Assembly (NCBI GenBank): GCA_003260075.1
Contig: QLIY01000037.1
Span: 218,693-282,692, forward strand
Reading direction: 5' to 3'
Source of the DNA: Phallusia mammillata
Taxonomy: Eukaryota > Chordata > Ascidiacea > Phlebobranchia > Ascidiidae
Length of the DNA stretch: 64,000 nt
The position numbers and the translations under genes were made by a program. The number at the start of each line of letters is the position of its first letter. The first letter of the stretch is position 1. Of this stretch, positions 12,377-23,195 are shown one piece after another. Below the pieces are notes generated by a model. It was not told the DNA's origin and did no database searches. It saw only the letters and a program-made list of their open reading frames with translations.

Positions 12377-14594
12377 ATGACTCCTGCTAATGCTTATCAT
12401 TTGCTTAAACGGCCTGTTGAATTTGTCACGGCCTCTGATAAACCCTCAACTTCAGAATATGATCAAAAGCAAAGGAACAAAAATCTTAATTCAATCAGTG
12501 GTGATGACGTCCGAGCGATTTATGAATCTGTTTTATGTGAGCCCAGCAGCTCAACTGGAAGAAAACGAAAACAAAAACAATCAAAAGGACCGCACAAGAA
12601 ACAAAAAAAGGCCATCGACACTGATTCAAAGGCCAATATAAAATTGAGTCAGGTGACCCCTTCGAAACCTGTTAACCCAGTGTCTGACCTTTTTCGTGCA
12701 GCAGAAAATGGAAAAATTAATGAGGTTCAGTATTTGGTGGAAAACCAATTTGTTGACATTGATGTTGCTGACCAGTATAAGTGGACAGCTTTGATGATGG
12801 CTTCACATAATGGTCACATGGATATTGTACAATTTCTTCTAATGCATGGGGCTGATTGGAAACATTCAGTGAGTATTTGTTTGATTGGTTAATGATATAA
12901 GGGGCTCCTGTTCTAAGCATTTACTGGTTAAAAGATTAACAGACATAAACTTTTAAATTGGATTTGAAAAAACAATTTTGATTTATAAATAGTTATATAC
13001 TTGTTTTAATCAGTGTTTCATACCGGAACGAAACCAAATAACGTTATTCGTTCTGAGCAAATTATTTGTTTCGTTATTACGTTCTGGACCGATATTTTCA
13101 TTTCGTTCCGGTCTGACCGAAATAAATTTATAACGGTATTTTTCGGTATTTCGGTCTTAACAAAAGGACATTTCTTTGTTGTCTTTACAACTATTAAGTG
13201 AAAAAAGAAAAAAAGTATTAACACACAATAATTATTGTCGGTAGTTGTTACGTCACATAACATTTGTGGGGGGGGGGCAAATTGCATGGCTAATTTTTTA
13301 TTATAGCTTAACGGCGCGAAATTGTTAGCAATTGTTTCATGTCAAATGTCCAGAACGAAATACCGGTATTTCGTTCCGGTATTTTGAATATTTTTTATTT
13401 CGGTATTTCGTTCCGGTATTTGAGCCAAAAATTATTTATTTCGTTCCGGTATAACATTCCGTTCCGGTATGAAACACTGGTTTTAATTATTGTGATTTTG
13501 CATTCTTCTGATATGCAATCAGGCAAATCATAGTACATCAGGCCTATTGAAGGCCTTTACCGAATCAGCTGATCACCAAGCATTTACCATACGCGATTTG
13601 CAAGGTGTAGGCTAGAAAAATCTAACCTGTGGTGGGATGCAAACCCATGATAGGTCTTTCCGGGAGTAGCGCTTTACCAACTGAGATACACAGGCTCAGT
13701 GAAGAAGTTGCAAGAACCCACCGAAAGTTGAATCACAATTCACAAGCACTATTGCTTGTCTCCTATGCTGCACATGCCAGCCATGATTGCTGGTCTGCAT
13801 TGATGCTTCAGGGCTGATCCCAGCTATTCATTTATGTCTTAACTGATGCAATCAAGCAGTTTGAATTTATTAATCCACTACCAGTCACTACTAGATTGAT
13901 TTTACCATAGATTAAACAACCATTGTCATTAAGTTGATTCCATTGATTGAACAAGCTTTGTCATATGCGTTTGCTCGGTAACACATTTTTGTCATAAATT
14001 TTGTAGGTTGATGCCAGTGGATATGATGCGTATGACCTTGCCTCGTTGGGTGGACATCCAGATATTGCCCACTTGCTCCTCCACTCCAAATCCTTTGTCA
14101 AATCTGAGGTTCTACGACAGTCTGTGCAACGCGCACATCAGGCGGTAAAGGCAGAAAAACTCTGGTGCGAGCTTTGCGATTGCTCGTACACTGCTACGAC
14201 CCATGGTGACGAAGATAATAACCCTCATAAAAACTCTGTTCTGCACCAATTTTCAAAGCAGCAAAAACAGGGTCATTCAACTAAATCACATTTTTTCTTC
14301 GACTGGAAAAATAAAGGCTATAGGATGTTGCGTTCAGGGGGCTGGGATGGCAACAGCGGTCTTGGACCCGACAGATCAGGACACAAGTTTCCTGTTAAAA
14401 CTGTCTTAAAGCGAGATAGGCGTGGTCTTGGTTTAGAGTCCACAGAAAGCAAGGCAAAGATTACACATTTTGCGCCGATGGACAAGACCGCCGTGTGTCG
14501 TGAAACAACCAGGAAAGCTGAGAAGGTCAAATTGAAAACAAAGCAAGAGAGGGAACGAAAAATTGAAATTGATTTTCGGAGGATGTTTAAATAA
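12377..14594 (+). CDS. GPANK1: GPANK1-like ankyrin-repeat and G-patch protein
   Basis: Probable nuclear protein with ankyrin repeats and an RNA-helicase-activating G-patch; the cellular role is poorly known. Two exons, 12377-12868 and 14007-14594, join in phase 0 for about 360 residues. The N-terminal third is charged and Lys-rich. An ankyrin pair follows (DLFRAAENGKINEVQYLVEN, then KWTALMMASHNGHMDIVQFLL) and crosses the intron into DAYDLASLGGHPDIAHLLL. A CELCDCSY cysteine pair with a later His resembles the small zinc finger in the family. The G-patch reads GYRMLRSGGWDGNSGLGP, followed by FPVKTVLKRDRRGLG, and the C-terminus is Lys/Arg-rich. Domain order matches animal GPANK1 (BAT4). The single intron holds a hAT element and a SINE. 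Confidence 0.9.
13011..13479. mobile_element. hAT-type non-autonomous element (469 bp), GPANK1 intron
   Basis: The termini CAGTGTTTCATACCGGAACG and its complement CGTTCCGGTATGAAACACTG form a 20-bp perfect inverted repeat. They are flanked by the 8-bp duplication GTTTTAAT at 13003-13010 and 13480-13487. The interior is filled with many short GGTATTTCGTTCCGG-type repeats in both orientations, which would let the single strand fold extensively. Confidence 0.95.
13514..13850 (-). repeat. tRNA-derived SINE, longest copy, GPANK1 intron
   Basis: Read on the minus strand it carries an A-box-like TCAGTTGGTAAAGCGC and a B-box-like GGGTTTGCATCCCACC at tRNA-like spacing, then CTAGCC. The outer parts (CATAGTACATCAGGCC and ATTGCTGGTCTGCATTGATG, plus strand) recur at 5112-5211 and, inverted, at 34283-34391. 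The strand call follows the tRNA-like promoter. ATGCAATCAGGCA on the left and ATGCAATCAAGCA on the right may be a degenerate target duplication. Confidence 0.65.
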
Positions 14595-15284
14595 TTTTCT
14601 TTTGTTTTATACAGCACTTAAGTTTTATTATATTTTGTGACATGTCTCAAGAAGTAAACTATTTTTTCAATCAACCTTGTCTTCATTCTGTTTAGAACGC
14701 GATTCAGGGGAATTTTGACAGTTCAAACTGGCAACTCCATGCCAGTCCTTTTTTGCCCTCAGCTATCTGACACTTTAGTAAGGTGCTAATTCCCTACCAA
14801 ATTGTTTGTGTTGTATGCGCTTCTTGCATATAACAACTGCATAAGCATTCTCAGACGTCAAATAACTTGCGCCTTACTTTTTTGACGTTTGAAATGCCGA
14901 TTGGCCACAGTTTTAAATTTGTAAGTGACCAGAACTCAAAAGTACAAACCCGAACCCGGTTTTTGTTTTCAACAAACAAATAATTTTATTCTGGCACCCA
15001 CTCCAGAGGTTTGCTGCAAATTTAACATGCAAAAATGTTTTTAAAAGTTCAACGGGTACGAGTAAAGACATACTGAACAAAGTGGAACATGCAGCACCAT
15101 TTCAAACGCAATGCACGAAATTTAGAAAGCTTATAGGCTACGATCCGTCTCGCACGATAATGCGTTTATTTTAGAATCTCTTCGACGACAAATGTGTCTA
15201 AAAATCGCGTTTTGAATTGTGCACTTTGGCATACAGATATTTGCCATTTTTATAATCGTACATAGTAAACGCTGAACTTGTATG
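14595..15284. other. Intergenic, GPANK1 3' side
   Basis: Convergent junction between the plus-strand GPANK1 and the minus-strand small membrane gene. It contains both 3' UTRs. No repeat or further gene was recognised. Confidence 0.5.
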
Positions 15285-16350
15285 TCATGGCATGATATTT
15301 GTGCTTCTTTCCAACCGCCCTCTTTGTCGGCGAGCTCGCCTGATTTGACGTAGGTGGTGAATAACCGAGGACACGTAGGCAGAAATACAGCAGAGGATGA
15401 AAGAAAAAAGGATGATTACAACGATCCCAAACAGTGTTAAATTCATCGTTCCCCTGCGATAAAAGCGAAGTAAAAAATTTATAAGTCCCTTTGTGAGCTA
15501 TAAACACCCTACTTCTTGCTTAAGTATATTCCTCCAGAAACAGGTAGGATAAAACAGTTTACCAAGAATGCCTTGCAGCTGCATGTCTTTACAATGCAGG
15601 TTGTTAGGTCGCAAAAGACTGAAATGTTAGTTTGTAGACTAACTGTGCGCGAATGATTTTAAACTTGTTTCGAAATAAAGAAATATTGTTTAACTCAAAA
15701 ATTCACGTTGCTTCGCGGTAGAGCTGCTACACACGAACTCACGACACGTCGGGGAATTTTCGATAGGTGGCGCAACGGAGCATATGCGTTTCAACGAAGT
15801 GGCATTAATTGCTGAGTCTGCACTTGCTGACTGAGTTCCTGTGTTAGTAGCTCTACCTTGCGTCGCGGTCACCAGTTTGAGAACCTCTGGTTTAAAACAA
15901 CGTAGTGCAAAAAATGTAGGAGTTATAACACTAATGAGTGATGACATCTCAAAATTCTAACAGTCGGATTCAATATAGCGCAAAATGAATGACATGATTA
16001 AAAAGCGAATGACCAATTTAGGGATATTATTGAAAGCACGTGATCAGTATAAGCGTCTAATACTCTATAATATAATACTGTATCATTGTATGCCTACAAA
16101 GTTAATTGAGTTGTTTGCGATCGGTTCTAGATATTTGGCAATATTTCTTACCTGTTTGAAACGAAAAAAAACCTTAGTTGGTTACAACATTTTGCAAAAT
16201 TTCCGCGAATGATAATTGCTTGCCTACGTTTATGCTTCAAACTTACTTTATAAAATGTCCCCATTCGGCTTGCTCCTCGTTAACTGACTCATGATTCTCG
16301 ATTACTGGCAAAAGATTGAAATTCACAGACCCAGTTTCATTATGTTCCAT
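15285..16350 (-). CDS. Small single-pass membrane protein A (90 aa), two exons
   Basis: Not recognised as a known family. Exon 1 (16350 down to 16247) starts MEHNETGSVNFNLLPVIE and ends EQAEWGHFI at a GTAAGT donor. Exon 2 (15453 down to 15285) follows a TTTATCGCAG acceptor, and the two-base carry-over completes a Lys codon. The second part begins KGTMNLTLFG, has a hydrophobic helix (IVVIILFSFILCCISAYV, about residues 45-62), then HHLRQIRRARRQRGRLER and a stop. There is no cleavable signal peptide. NET and NLT are glycosylation sequons on the acidic side. Positive-inside topology predicts N-out/C-in. It shares architecture, intron phase and an EW..H motif with gene B at 17698-18458. Its layout recalls KCNE-type channel subunits, but no diagnostic KCNE residue string is present. 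Confidence 0.62.
15690..15895. repeat. Degenerate hAT-like end
   Basis: CCAGTTTGAGAACCTCTGG near 15870-15890 resembles the right terminus of the hAT elements elsewhere in the window. No matching left end or target duplication was found, so only a decayed fragment is called. It lies in the intron of gene A. Confidence 0.3.
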
Positions 16351-17697
16351 CTTTCCGCTTAAATAATGTCACTAAAATTCTGCACGGCTGTATACGATGT
16401 ACGCTATAAGCTGTCAACTCAAAAAACAAGCTTGTACATGGTTACCTCGCAGATATACTAGCTCGACATGGTCAGTGTTTCTGTTTCGGGATTACAGAAG
16501 AGCACTCAACAATTTCCGATCAATAAATCAAACATATGCATGCCAACCGGTAGATTTTTTTCTAAACTAAACGAAAGCAACGCGATTTGTCATAATTATT
16601 GTAATTACTAAACACATCAAGCCCATTATTTAGAAAAATGTCTTTTAAATATCGTTTCGAAACACTCCTTCCAAGCAAATTAGGTATTATTGTTTTTTAG
16701 CTTGATTATATTGTTTTTAAAATCAGTCTTACCGATAACATGTGGAACCAAAGACAAGTGCCGACTTAGCAGTAATTGACTGTTTTATCAATAAATAAAA
16801 TACCGATTTCGTTATCGATTTAAATTAATCTTTTAACTCCATGAACGTGGTTTGGGATATGTGTTCACACATAAAAACAGGCATTACGTGCTTGATGATA
16901 CGCACCACAAAGGTACCGACATAATTTATTATCAATAGGAAAGATTCAGATTTTATTTACCCAAGCATAAAAAAATCAATCAATGTTGTCGCTGATCATA
17001 ATGACACAATTTGAATAGGACGACATTATTTCCAAATGTTAACTCACAGGTTTTCAGTTTTATCAGTGTTATTTTTTGTTTTGTTTTTTTGAAAAAAAAA
17101 TACGTAACAACTTGGCCGCTTAGTTGACATGTTTTTCAAACTATTAAATTGCTTAAAAATGTCAAAAAAGGTAACTGAAATCGTCTGTTGAGCATGCGTG
17201 GATCAGGACGATTTCTCTTTTGATACATCTTTATTACCTTGCTAGTTTTTAGTTTATTATCATGTAAAAGTTTTAAAAACAGTCTACACACGCACAAGTT
17301 AGTGTGCTTTCTAATTAGTTTTTAAGTCAGATCGTACGTACCATTAATATGAACAAGAATATATAATTATGCACAAAAAAGTTGTCATTCGAAACCATGC
17401 CATTTGGACATAAAAGTATATGGCGTATATAAAGCAGTAGATTTAATCCACAAGATGGCGCTAAAAACCTCGCAATTCGTTTCGCCATAAAAATCTTATT
17501 GTAATTTACCTTTTTTCCACACCATGCACACTTTTCTTTTGTATTTTTTGAACACGAAAAACGCACAAAAATAGCCAATATGCACCTGTCTTAAAAGGAA
17601 CAGCGGCGGAAGTAAATCCAATCAAAGCAATTGTTCAGTTCAACTTGTTGTGCAACAAACTTTTGTAAAACAGTCTTTGCTTTTTAGACTTTAAACT
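16351..17697. other. Region between the two small membrane genes
   Basis: About 1.35 kb that should contain the promoter of gene A and the 3' UTR of gene B. It is AT-rich with no repeat recognised. A minus-strand frame at 17327-17578 with CAWC was considered as a third paralogue and rejected. Confidence 0.4.
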
Positions 17698-18458
17698 TTA
17701 TCGCAGATTAAGCACTAAGGTTTTTTCGCCTGGAGTTTTCGAGAAAAGCGTATAAGTCGTATATTCTGTTTCTTGTCGAGTCCGAGACCGTCTCCAACTT
17801 CTTATGGCAGGGAAAACACACCAACAAACCAAAGCAATCGAAAATATAATTGCGGCGGTTACTATTAGTCTCCCAGAAACAGTTCTGCAAGAAAACAAGT
17901 TTGCCGTTACTTCACTGTGCTAAGAAGTTTATACGTTCATTTTAGATAAAAATAGTTTTACCCAGTGGTGGAATTCAAATTTTTTGTCAGCTGGTTCTAT
18001 CAAAAAAGTCATACTTTTCTGCCGGTTTTGTTACAAAAAGTCTATTGACAGTAACCAGTAATGCTAACCGGTTCGCTGATCTCATAAAGTTGTCAATTGA
18101 CAGTAACCAGTAATGCTAACTGGTTCGCTGATCTCATAAAATTTCGAGTGGACGGTTCTATAGAACCGGTACGAACCGGCTGAATCCCAACAGTGTTTGT
18201 ATTTAGTAATTATTATCACAGACGGTTCTATACAACAGATCCGAACCGGCTGAATTTACAATTTAACATTGAATATTTTAGTTACGTAGGCACATTTGTT
18301 GACTATACATTAAAATTCTTCTTATAGTGTAGAAGTAGGAAAAGCAACTTAAATAAATGTGCCGTATATACTTACCCAAACATTGTGTGAAACCATTCCT
18401 GATATTCATGTTTCGTCGTCGCATCAGAATGCTCTTGCTCTTTTGCTATCTCACTCAT
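17698..18458 (-). CDS. Small single-pass membrane protein B (89 aa), two exons
   Basis: Paralogue of gene A, family unrecognised. Exon 1 (18458 down to 18376) starts MSEIAKEQEHSDATTKHEYQ, continues EWFHTMF and ends at a GTAAGT donor. Exon 2 (17884 down to 17698) follows TTGTTTTCTTGCAG, and the GG carry-over makes Gly. The membrane helix is roughly LIVTAAIIFSIALVCWCVFP, followed by the basic RSWRRSRTRQ and a cytoplasmic tail with three Tyr (ETEYTTYTLFSK) ending VLNLR. The intron (491 bases) has the same phase and the same place, just before Gly-Thr, as in gene A. The acidic N-terminus without a signal peptide and the basic C-side predict N-out/C-in. A degenerate hAT-like element (17962-18190) lies in the intron. 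The tail is longer than that of gene A and could be a trafficking or phosphorylation site. Confidence 0.65.
17962..18190. repeat. Degenerate hAT-like element with internal duplication
   Basis: The left end CAGTGGTGGAATTCAA and the right end TTGAATCCCAACAGTG-like form imperfect inverted repeats, but no 8-bp duplication is evident. Two copies of a roughly 49-base segment beginning TTGACAGTAACCAGTAATGC lie head to tail at about 18042-18140. A further GGTTCTATACAAC...GAACCGGCTGAAT copy follows at about 18220-18255. Confidence 0.5.
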
Positions 18459-19581
18459 GCTTGAACCTGTCAAATGCAACTTGTCACTACTTCACCCCTC
18501 TACGAACAACAATATATTCACTGTAACTTCACTGTGTAAAAAACACCTATACGACTGATCGATTTTGCACTGGATTTCTACTGGATTGGATACTAGTTAT
18601 GATTGGTATTGATTACTGATGGCGTGTCCACGTGATTTGGGAGACCGACTTGCTCTAATTTATATTTGACGCCGGCCACAAGCGACAGGCGGCCCTTTTG
18701 GGGATAGGCTGTCAAGGTCAATGACAGACGAGAAGCGACGTAAATGATTTTACATGCACTGTTTTCACAATTAAACAAATCTATCCAAAACAATTTATTA
18801 ATTAATAAGGATTATGTAGGCCAGAGGTGTTAAATGGTTGGTAAGTTTGTTATGATTGCAATGAAAGACGATAAAACATGTTGTCAACAGAGCAAAAGAA
18901 AATTACGATGAAGTAGTCGTCATTAAATGTGACTCTTAAAGATGATTCAGGGAAAAATTAGTTTTGTGGTTTTTCGTAGTTGAACAAATCAACACCAGTA
19001 AAGCAGTCATTCTTTGTGAATATATACCATATTATATTTCGAGTAGTGCTTCGCATTTATTCATGACTAATTGGAACTCGGCGAGGCAGAAAATTACAAA
19101 TGTTCATTTAAATTTCTATCCCTTCACAGCACAACTGAGCATGGTTTAAGTTTTATGTACAAATTGTTCTCATTTATTTATGACATTTAGATTTGATGAG
19201 TTATTTCTTATTCAAACACTGCGCCTTTTTGTGAACCACACTATAAACTTACTTGTGTTTGACAACGTTACCACTTTTGCCTATTATGGTATAAATTACT
19301 CGCTGGATGTCGCTAATGAGATCTATGACCTGGGCTCTGGCAATTAAAGTGTGTCCGATGATTGCTAGCAAACAGGCTTGTTATGTCGTGGTCACACATG
19401 GGCGGACTCCCGTGTTTGCTAATACGTGACAAATTGTCCGAAAATGTGTTTTGCAATCAAATCGAAGGACAAAGGACGGCAGTTTGACATTTTCTCAAAA
19501 TCGTTTTAGTGTTGTTTCTGGTGGGCAATCATTTACAAAAGGGTTTTAAAAACTTTCCACTGAGTCGGTTACTCTATACCA
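18459..19581. other. Gene-free region upstream of small membrane gene B
   Basis: Should hold the promoter of gene B. No coding exon, RNA gene or repeat was recognised; open frames are short and lack domains. Confidence 0.4.
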
Positions 19582-20678
19582 GGGATGGGCAAACTTTTCA
19601 GTGCAAGGGCCGCATTCAAAAGTTTTTAATCTTATGGGGCCGCATAGTATTTAACCAACGGCCCCCAATTGCTTGCTTGTTTTTGTTTTGAAATAACTGG
19701 TGTAAGGAATTTGGTTTATATCATATATATATAAATATATACCATTTAAAGCCGCCTAAAGTGCCCAGATTAGTAATTTCTGACTTGGTGCACAAGTTTA
19801 GCTGAACGGAGCTAACTGTTTATGACGTCATAATCTGTATGGTAACGATTGCGGTGCCTTTTTTTGCATTGTTTGCACACAATAAGCGGATAAAAAGCAT
19901 TGCGCATATGGCTACTAGGCTGGTAATCTTTTTCCAGTCTCACGAAATCTGTTTTTAGCAGTTTGAAGGGGGGGGGGTAAAATATTTGGCAAAATAGTTT
20001 TAGTCACGTTACGTCAGCCAGTAAATGTTTTTTAACTTACATGGTCACGGCCGCACAAACTCGTCTCCGCGTGGCCGAACGACCGCAGGTTGTGCACCCC
20101 TAATTTAGCCCAAAATATTAACATAGTATATTTTCAGCTATGTACAAATACGTTTGTTATCACTTTGTTTGGACAAACATTGGTTGAAACGCTACAATTG
20201 TAATTGTTTCAAAATAAACAAACATTTGTTGCAACATAGGCTACACCACGTTTTTTTGTTAATAAATTCCTTGCGACAACAATAAACAAAGCGAGCCGCT
20301 TCTAGGAGCCTGCGTTACCGATTCTAAAGCCTTGTTTAATGTCCGTCTGCAATGTACTGCAACGACCTAAACTTGATCCAAAGTGACCAAAGTTTTGGCG
20401 TCAACTGTGCAAAGTGGGCTGTATTTGAAAACGTGAATAGCTTTTACTTTGATCGAACGAAGAAATTGTGTCAAGTGACGATTTGCATTATAACGTGGCA
20501 GAAACAACAGGGTAAAGCACGTAAAAAGTATCTGTGTTTAGTTACTTACGGCAAGTCGCACCCCGGTATTTTTTTAAAACTCTACGCCTGTGCTTATAAT
20601 ACTATTCAGCGTTTCTCGGTAACTTTCTTTTCAAAAATTTCCCAACATTTGGCGGGCCGCATGAACTCCTTTGCCGGG

Positions 20679-20752
<74 letters not shown>
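19582..20752. mobile_element. Composite hAT-like repeat block ending in poly-G
   Basis: Starts with the hAT-style end CAGGGATGGGCAAACTTT and GGGCCGCAT-type sequence. It also contains GGCCGCACAAACTCG...GGTTGTGCACCCCTAA near 20050-20100 and CGGGCCGCATGAACTCC before a 72-nt poly-G run (20681-20752). It appears to be two or more nested or decayed elements. No matching right end or target duplication was found. Sequence near 24100-24365 looks like a decayed relative of its left part. Confidence 0.5.
20681..20752 (+). repeat. Poly-G tract, 72 nt
   Basis: Uninterrupted G run directly after GCCGGGCC. It creates Gly-rich and Pro-rich false frames on the two strands. Its length is probably unreliable in assembly. 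Confidence 0.95.
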
Positions 20753-20754
<2 letters not shown>

Positions 20755-21593
20755 GGCGCTTTTCAAAAGATACACTGCTTCGTTGCATTTTCATAAGTTA
20801 GTAAATGTTTGGAACACTTTTCGTGACATAGAAAGAATTGTGTACTTTTTTCAGGCTTTTCTTATTTCGAGGCACAATGAAAATGCCTCTCAGTTTTATG
20901 GCACCTCAGCCTGCGCTGTACCCCATAAAACGTTACTGGCTTTCCACACAACCGAATAATGCCCCAGAATGTTTCTCCTACGTTTAAACTTCGTCATCAC
21001 GTCAGGTTTGGGAACCAAGTAATAACCAAATAGGTTTACAATTTTTGAGCATGAAGTTTTATTTTTCCATGTATTACGACATGGGTGTAGTTTCGTTCAT
21101 AGTAATGGACAAGTCACAAGGAACACCAATCAACCTGTTGTTTTTATGAAAGAGCTATTTCCGCATTCCAGTTGTTTCAAAGCAAATAGTCACTGTTTTT
21201 TATTTGGGTTTGACCCTGTAATGACGTCAAGTGCGTCAGTATTTGACTCGAAGTCATATGGGGTTCATGCCCTTCCAACAACTTCGTTGGATTACCACAA
21301 CAACCTTTGCGCGTCATTCCATTGTCTTCTATGCGTGCATATTTACCGGTGTTTTACTCTTTAGTAATTGCTCGGTGGTTTTAACGTAACGAGTCATGAG
21401 AGGAAATAACGCCACATAATGGAAGGCCTGACCGCACGTCATTTTTATCAGTGCAATTCAATATGGGTACACATGCAGTGAACCACAAGTTATACCACAA
21501 CAGTCACATGGATACCAAGGGGTGCCTAGGGGTTCATCAAATAAAGTGGTAGTGACAGTATATGTAGCCTATGACAACACACGTACCACCACA

Positions 21594-23195
21594 AGACATG
21601 GGGCCATTCGTATTCGTCATTCGTATTCGAATGCATTCGAATACAGGTTTTGCCACCTTCGTGCTGTATTCGAATGATTTTGGCTTTCGTTCGATAGTGC
21701 ATGAATACAATTCGAATAGTTGAAGTTAACTTTTGAACCAACAATTCATGAATACAAAAACTTGAGTAAATTTATTCGAATACAATTCGAATTGTTGTAC
21801 CTGTTGTACAAATTCGAATTGTTGTTTTTGCCAACCTAAGAATTTGCAAATTCGAATACACGATATTTTTTACGAAGACAATTCGAATTGTTGTCGGCCT
21901 TTGGCAAGGTAAACATTCGTAAAATCGAATACATGACTACATTTTGACGAATACAATTCGAATTGTCGATTACCTCCAGACTAGAAATAGTCGAGAATAT
22001 TTTGCTACATATTTTTGCCAAATAGATTCGAATACAATTCGAATTGTCGATTACCTCCAGACTAGAAATAGTCGAGAATATTTTGCTACATATTTTTGCC
22101 AAATAGATTCGAATACAATTCGAATTGTCGATTACCTCCAGACTAGAAATAGTCGAGAATATTTTGCTACATATTTTTGCCAAATAGATTCGAATACAAT
22201 TCGAATTGTCGATTACCTCCAGACTAGAAATAGTCGAGAATATTTTGCTACATATTTTTGCCAAATAGATTCGAATACAATTCGAATTGTCGATTACCTC
22301 CAGACTAGAAATAGTCGAGAATATTTTGCTACATATTTTTGCCAAATAGATTCGAATACAATTCGAATTGTCGATTACCTCCAGACTAGAAATAGTCGAG
22401 AATATTTTGCTACATATTTTTGCCAAATAGATTCGAATACAATTCGAATTGTCGATTACCTCCAGACTAGAAATAGTCGAGAATATTTTGCTACATATTT
22501 TTGCCAAATAGATTCGAATACAATTCGAATTGTCGATTACCTCCAGACTAGAAATAGTCGAGAATATTTTGCTACATATTTTTGCCAAATAGATTCGAAT
22601 ACAATTCGAATTGTCGATTACCTCCAGACTAGAAATAGTCGAGAATATTTTGCTACATATTTTTGCCAAATAGATTCGAATACAATTCGAATTGTCGATT
22701 ACCTCCAGACTAGAAATAGTCGAGAATATTTTGCTACATATTTTTGCCAAATAGATTCGAATACAATTCGAATTGTCGATTACCTCCAGACTAGAAATAG
22801 TCGAGAATATTTTGCTACATATTTTTGCCAAATAGATTCGAATACAATTCGAATTGTCGATTACCTCCAGACTAGAAATAGTCGAGAATATTTTGCTACA
22901 TATTTTTGCCAAATAGATTCGAATACAATTCGAATTGTCGATTACCTCCAGACTAGAAATAGTCGAGAATATTTTGCTACATATTTTTGCCAAATAGATT
23001 CGAATACAATTCGAATAGTTGAAGTTAACTTTTGAACCAACAATTCATGAATACAAATACTTGACTCGTTTTATTCGAATACGATTCGAATTGCTGTCAC
23101 TCAAAAATTACCAAAGTATTCATGAATTCGAATACAGTCATGCAGGTATTCGTAAAGTATTCGAATACAGGACGCGTGTATTCGACCCCATGTCT
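21594..23195. mobile_element. Inverted-repeat element carrying an 81-bp tandem array
   Basis: The ends are complementary: AGACATGGGG at 21594-21603 and CCCCATGTCT at 23186-23195. Inside, ATTCGAATAC-type palindromes dominate both arms. A direct repeat of about 80 bases starting TTGAAGTTAACTTTTGAACC flanks the array on both sides (about 21719 and 23015). I found no clear target duplication. No transposase frame is present. Confidence 0.65.
21945..22997. repeat. Minisatellite: 13 copies of an 81-bp unit
   Basis: The unit begins near GATTCGAATACAATTCGAAT, a near-palindrome, then TGTCGATTACCTCCAGAC, and ends TTTTTGCCAAATA. Thirteen consecutive copies look identical. Because 81 is divisible by three and the unit lacks stops in one frame on each strand, both strands show open frames of more than 350 codons. 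I regard these as non-coding by-products. Confidence 0.93.

Noticed and set aside
13629-13720. Functional tRNA gene on the minus strand
   Set aside because: A and B boxes are present but the stems do not pair convincingly, and the unit is embedded in a dispersed repeat.
17327-17578. Minus-strand frame with CAWC as a third member of the small membrane family
   Set aside because: The hydrophobic part is too short and no matching first exon or Gly-Thr junction was found.
20352-20801. 149-codon frame with a Gly-rich run, and the opposite Pro-rich frame
   Set aside because: The runs come from the poly-G tract; the flanks show no domain.
21945-22997. Possible CRISPR-like array
   Set aside because: Copies are contiguous with no unique spacers, and the genome is eukaryotic; this is a minisatellite.
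21836-23035. Open frames of 385 and 363 codons, one on each strand
   Set aside because: Both arise from the same 81-bp repeat whose length is divisible by three. There is no start context, domain or splice signal, so a protein is unlikely.
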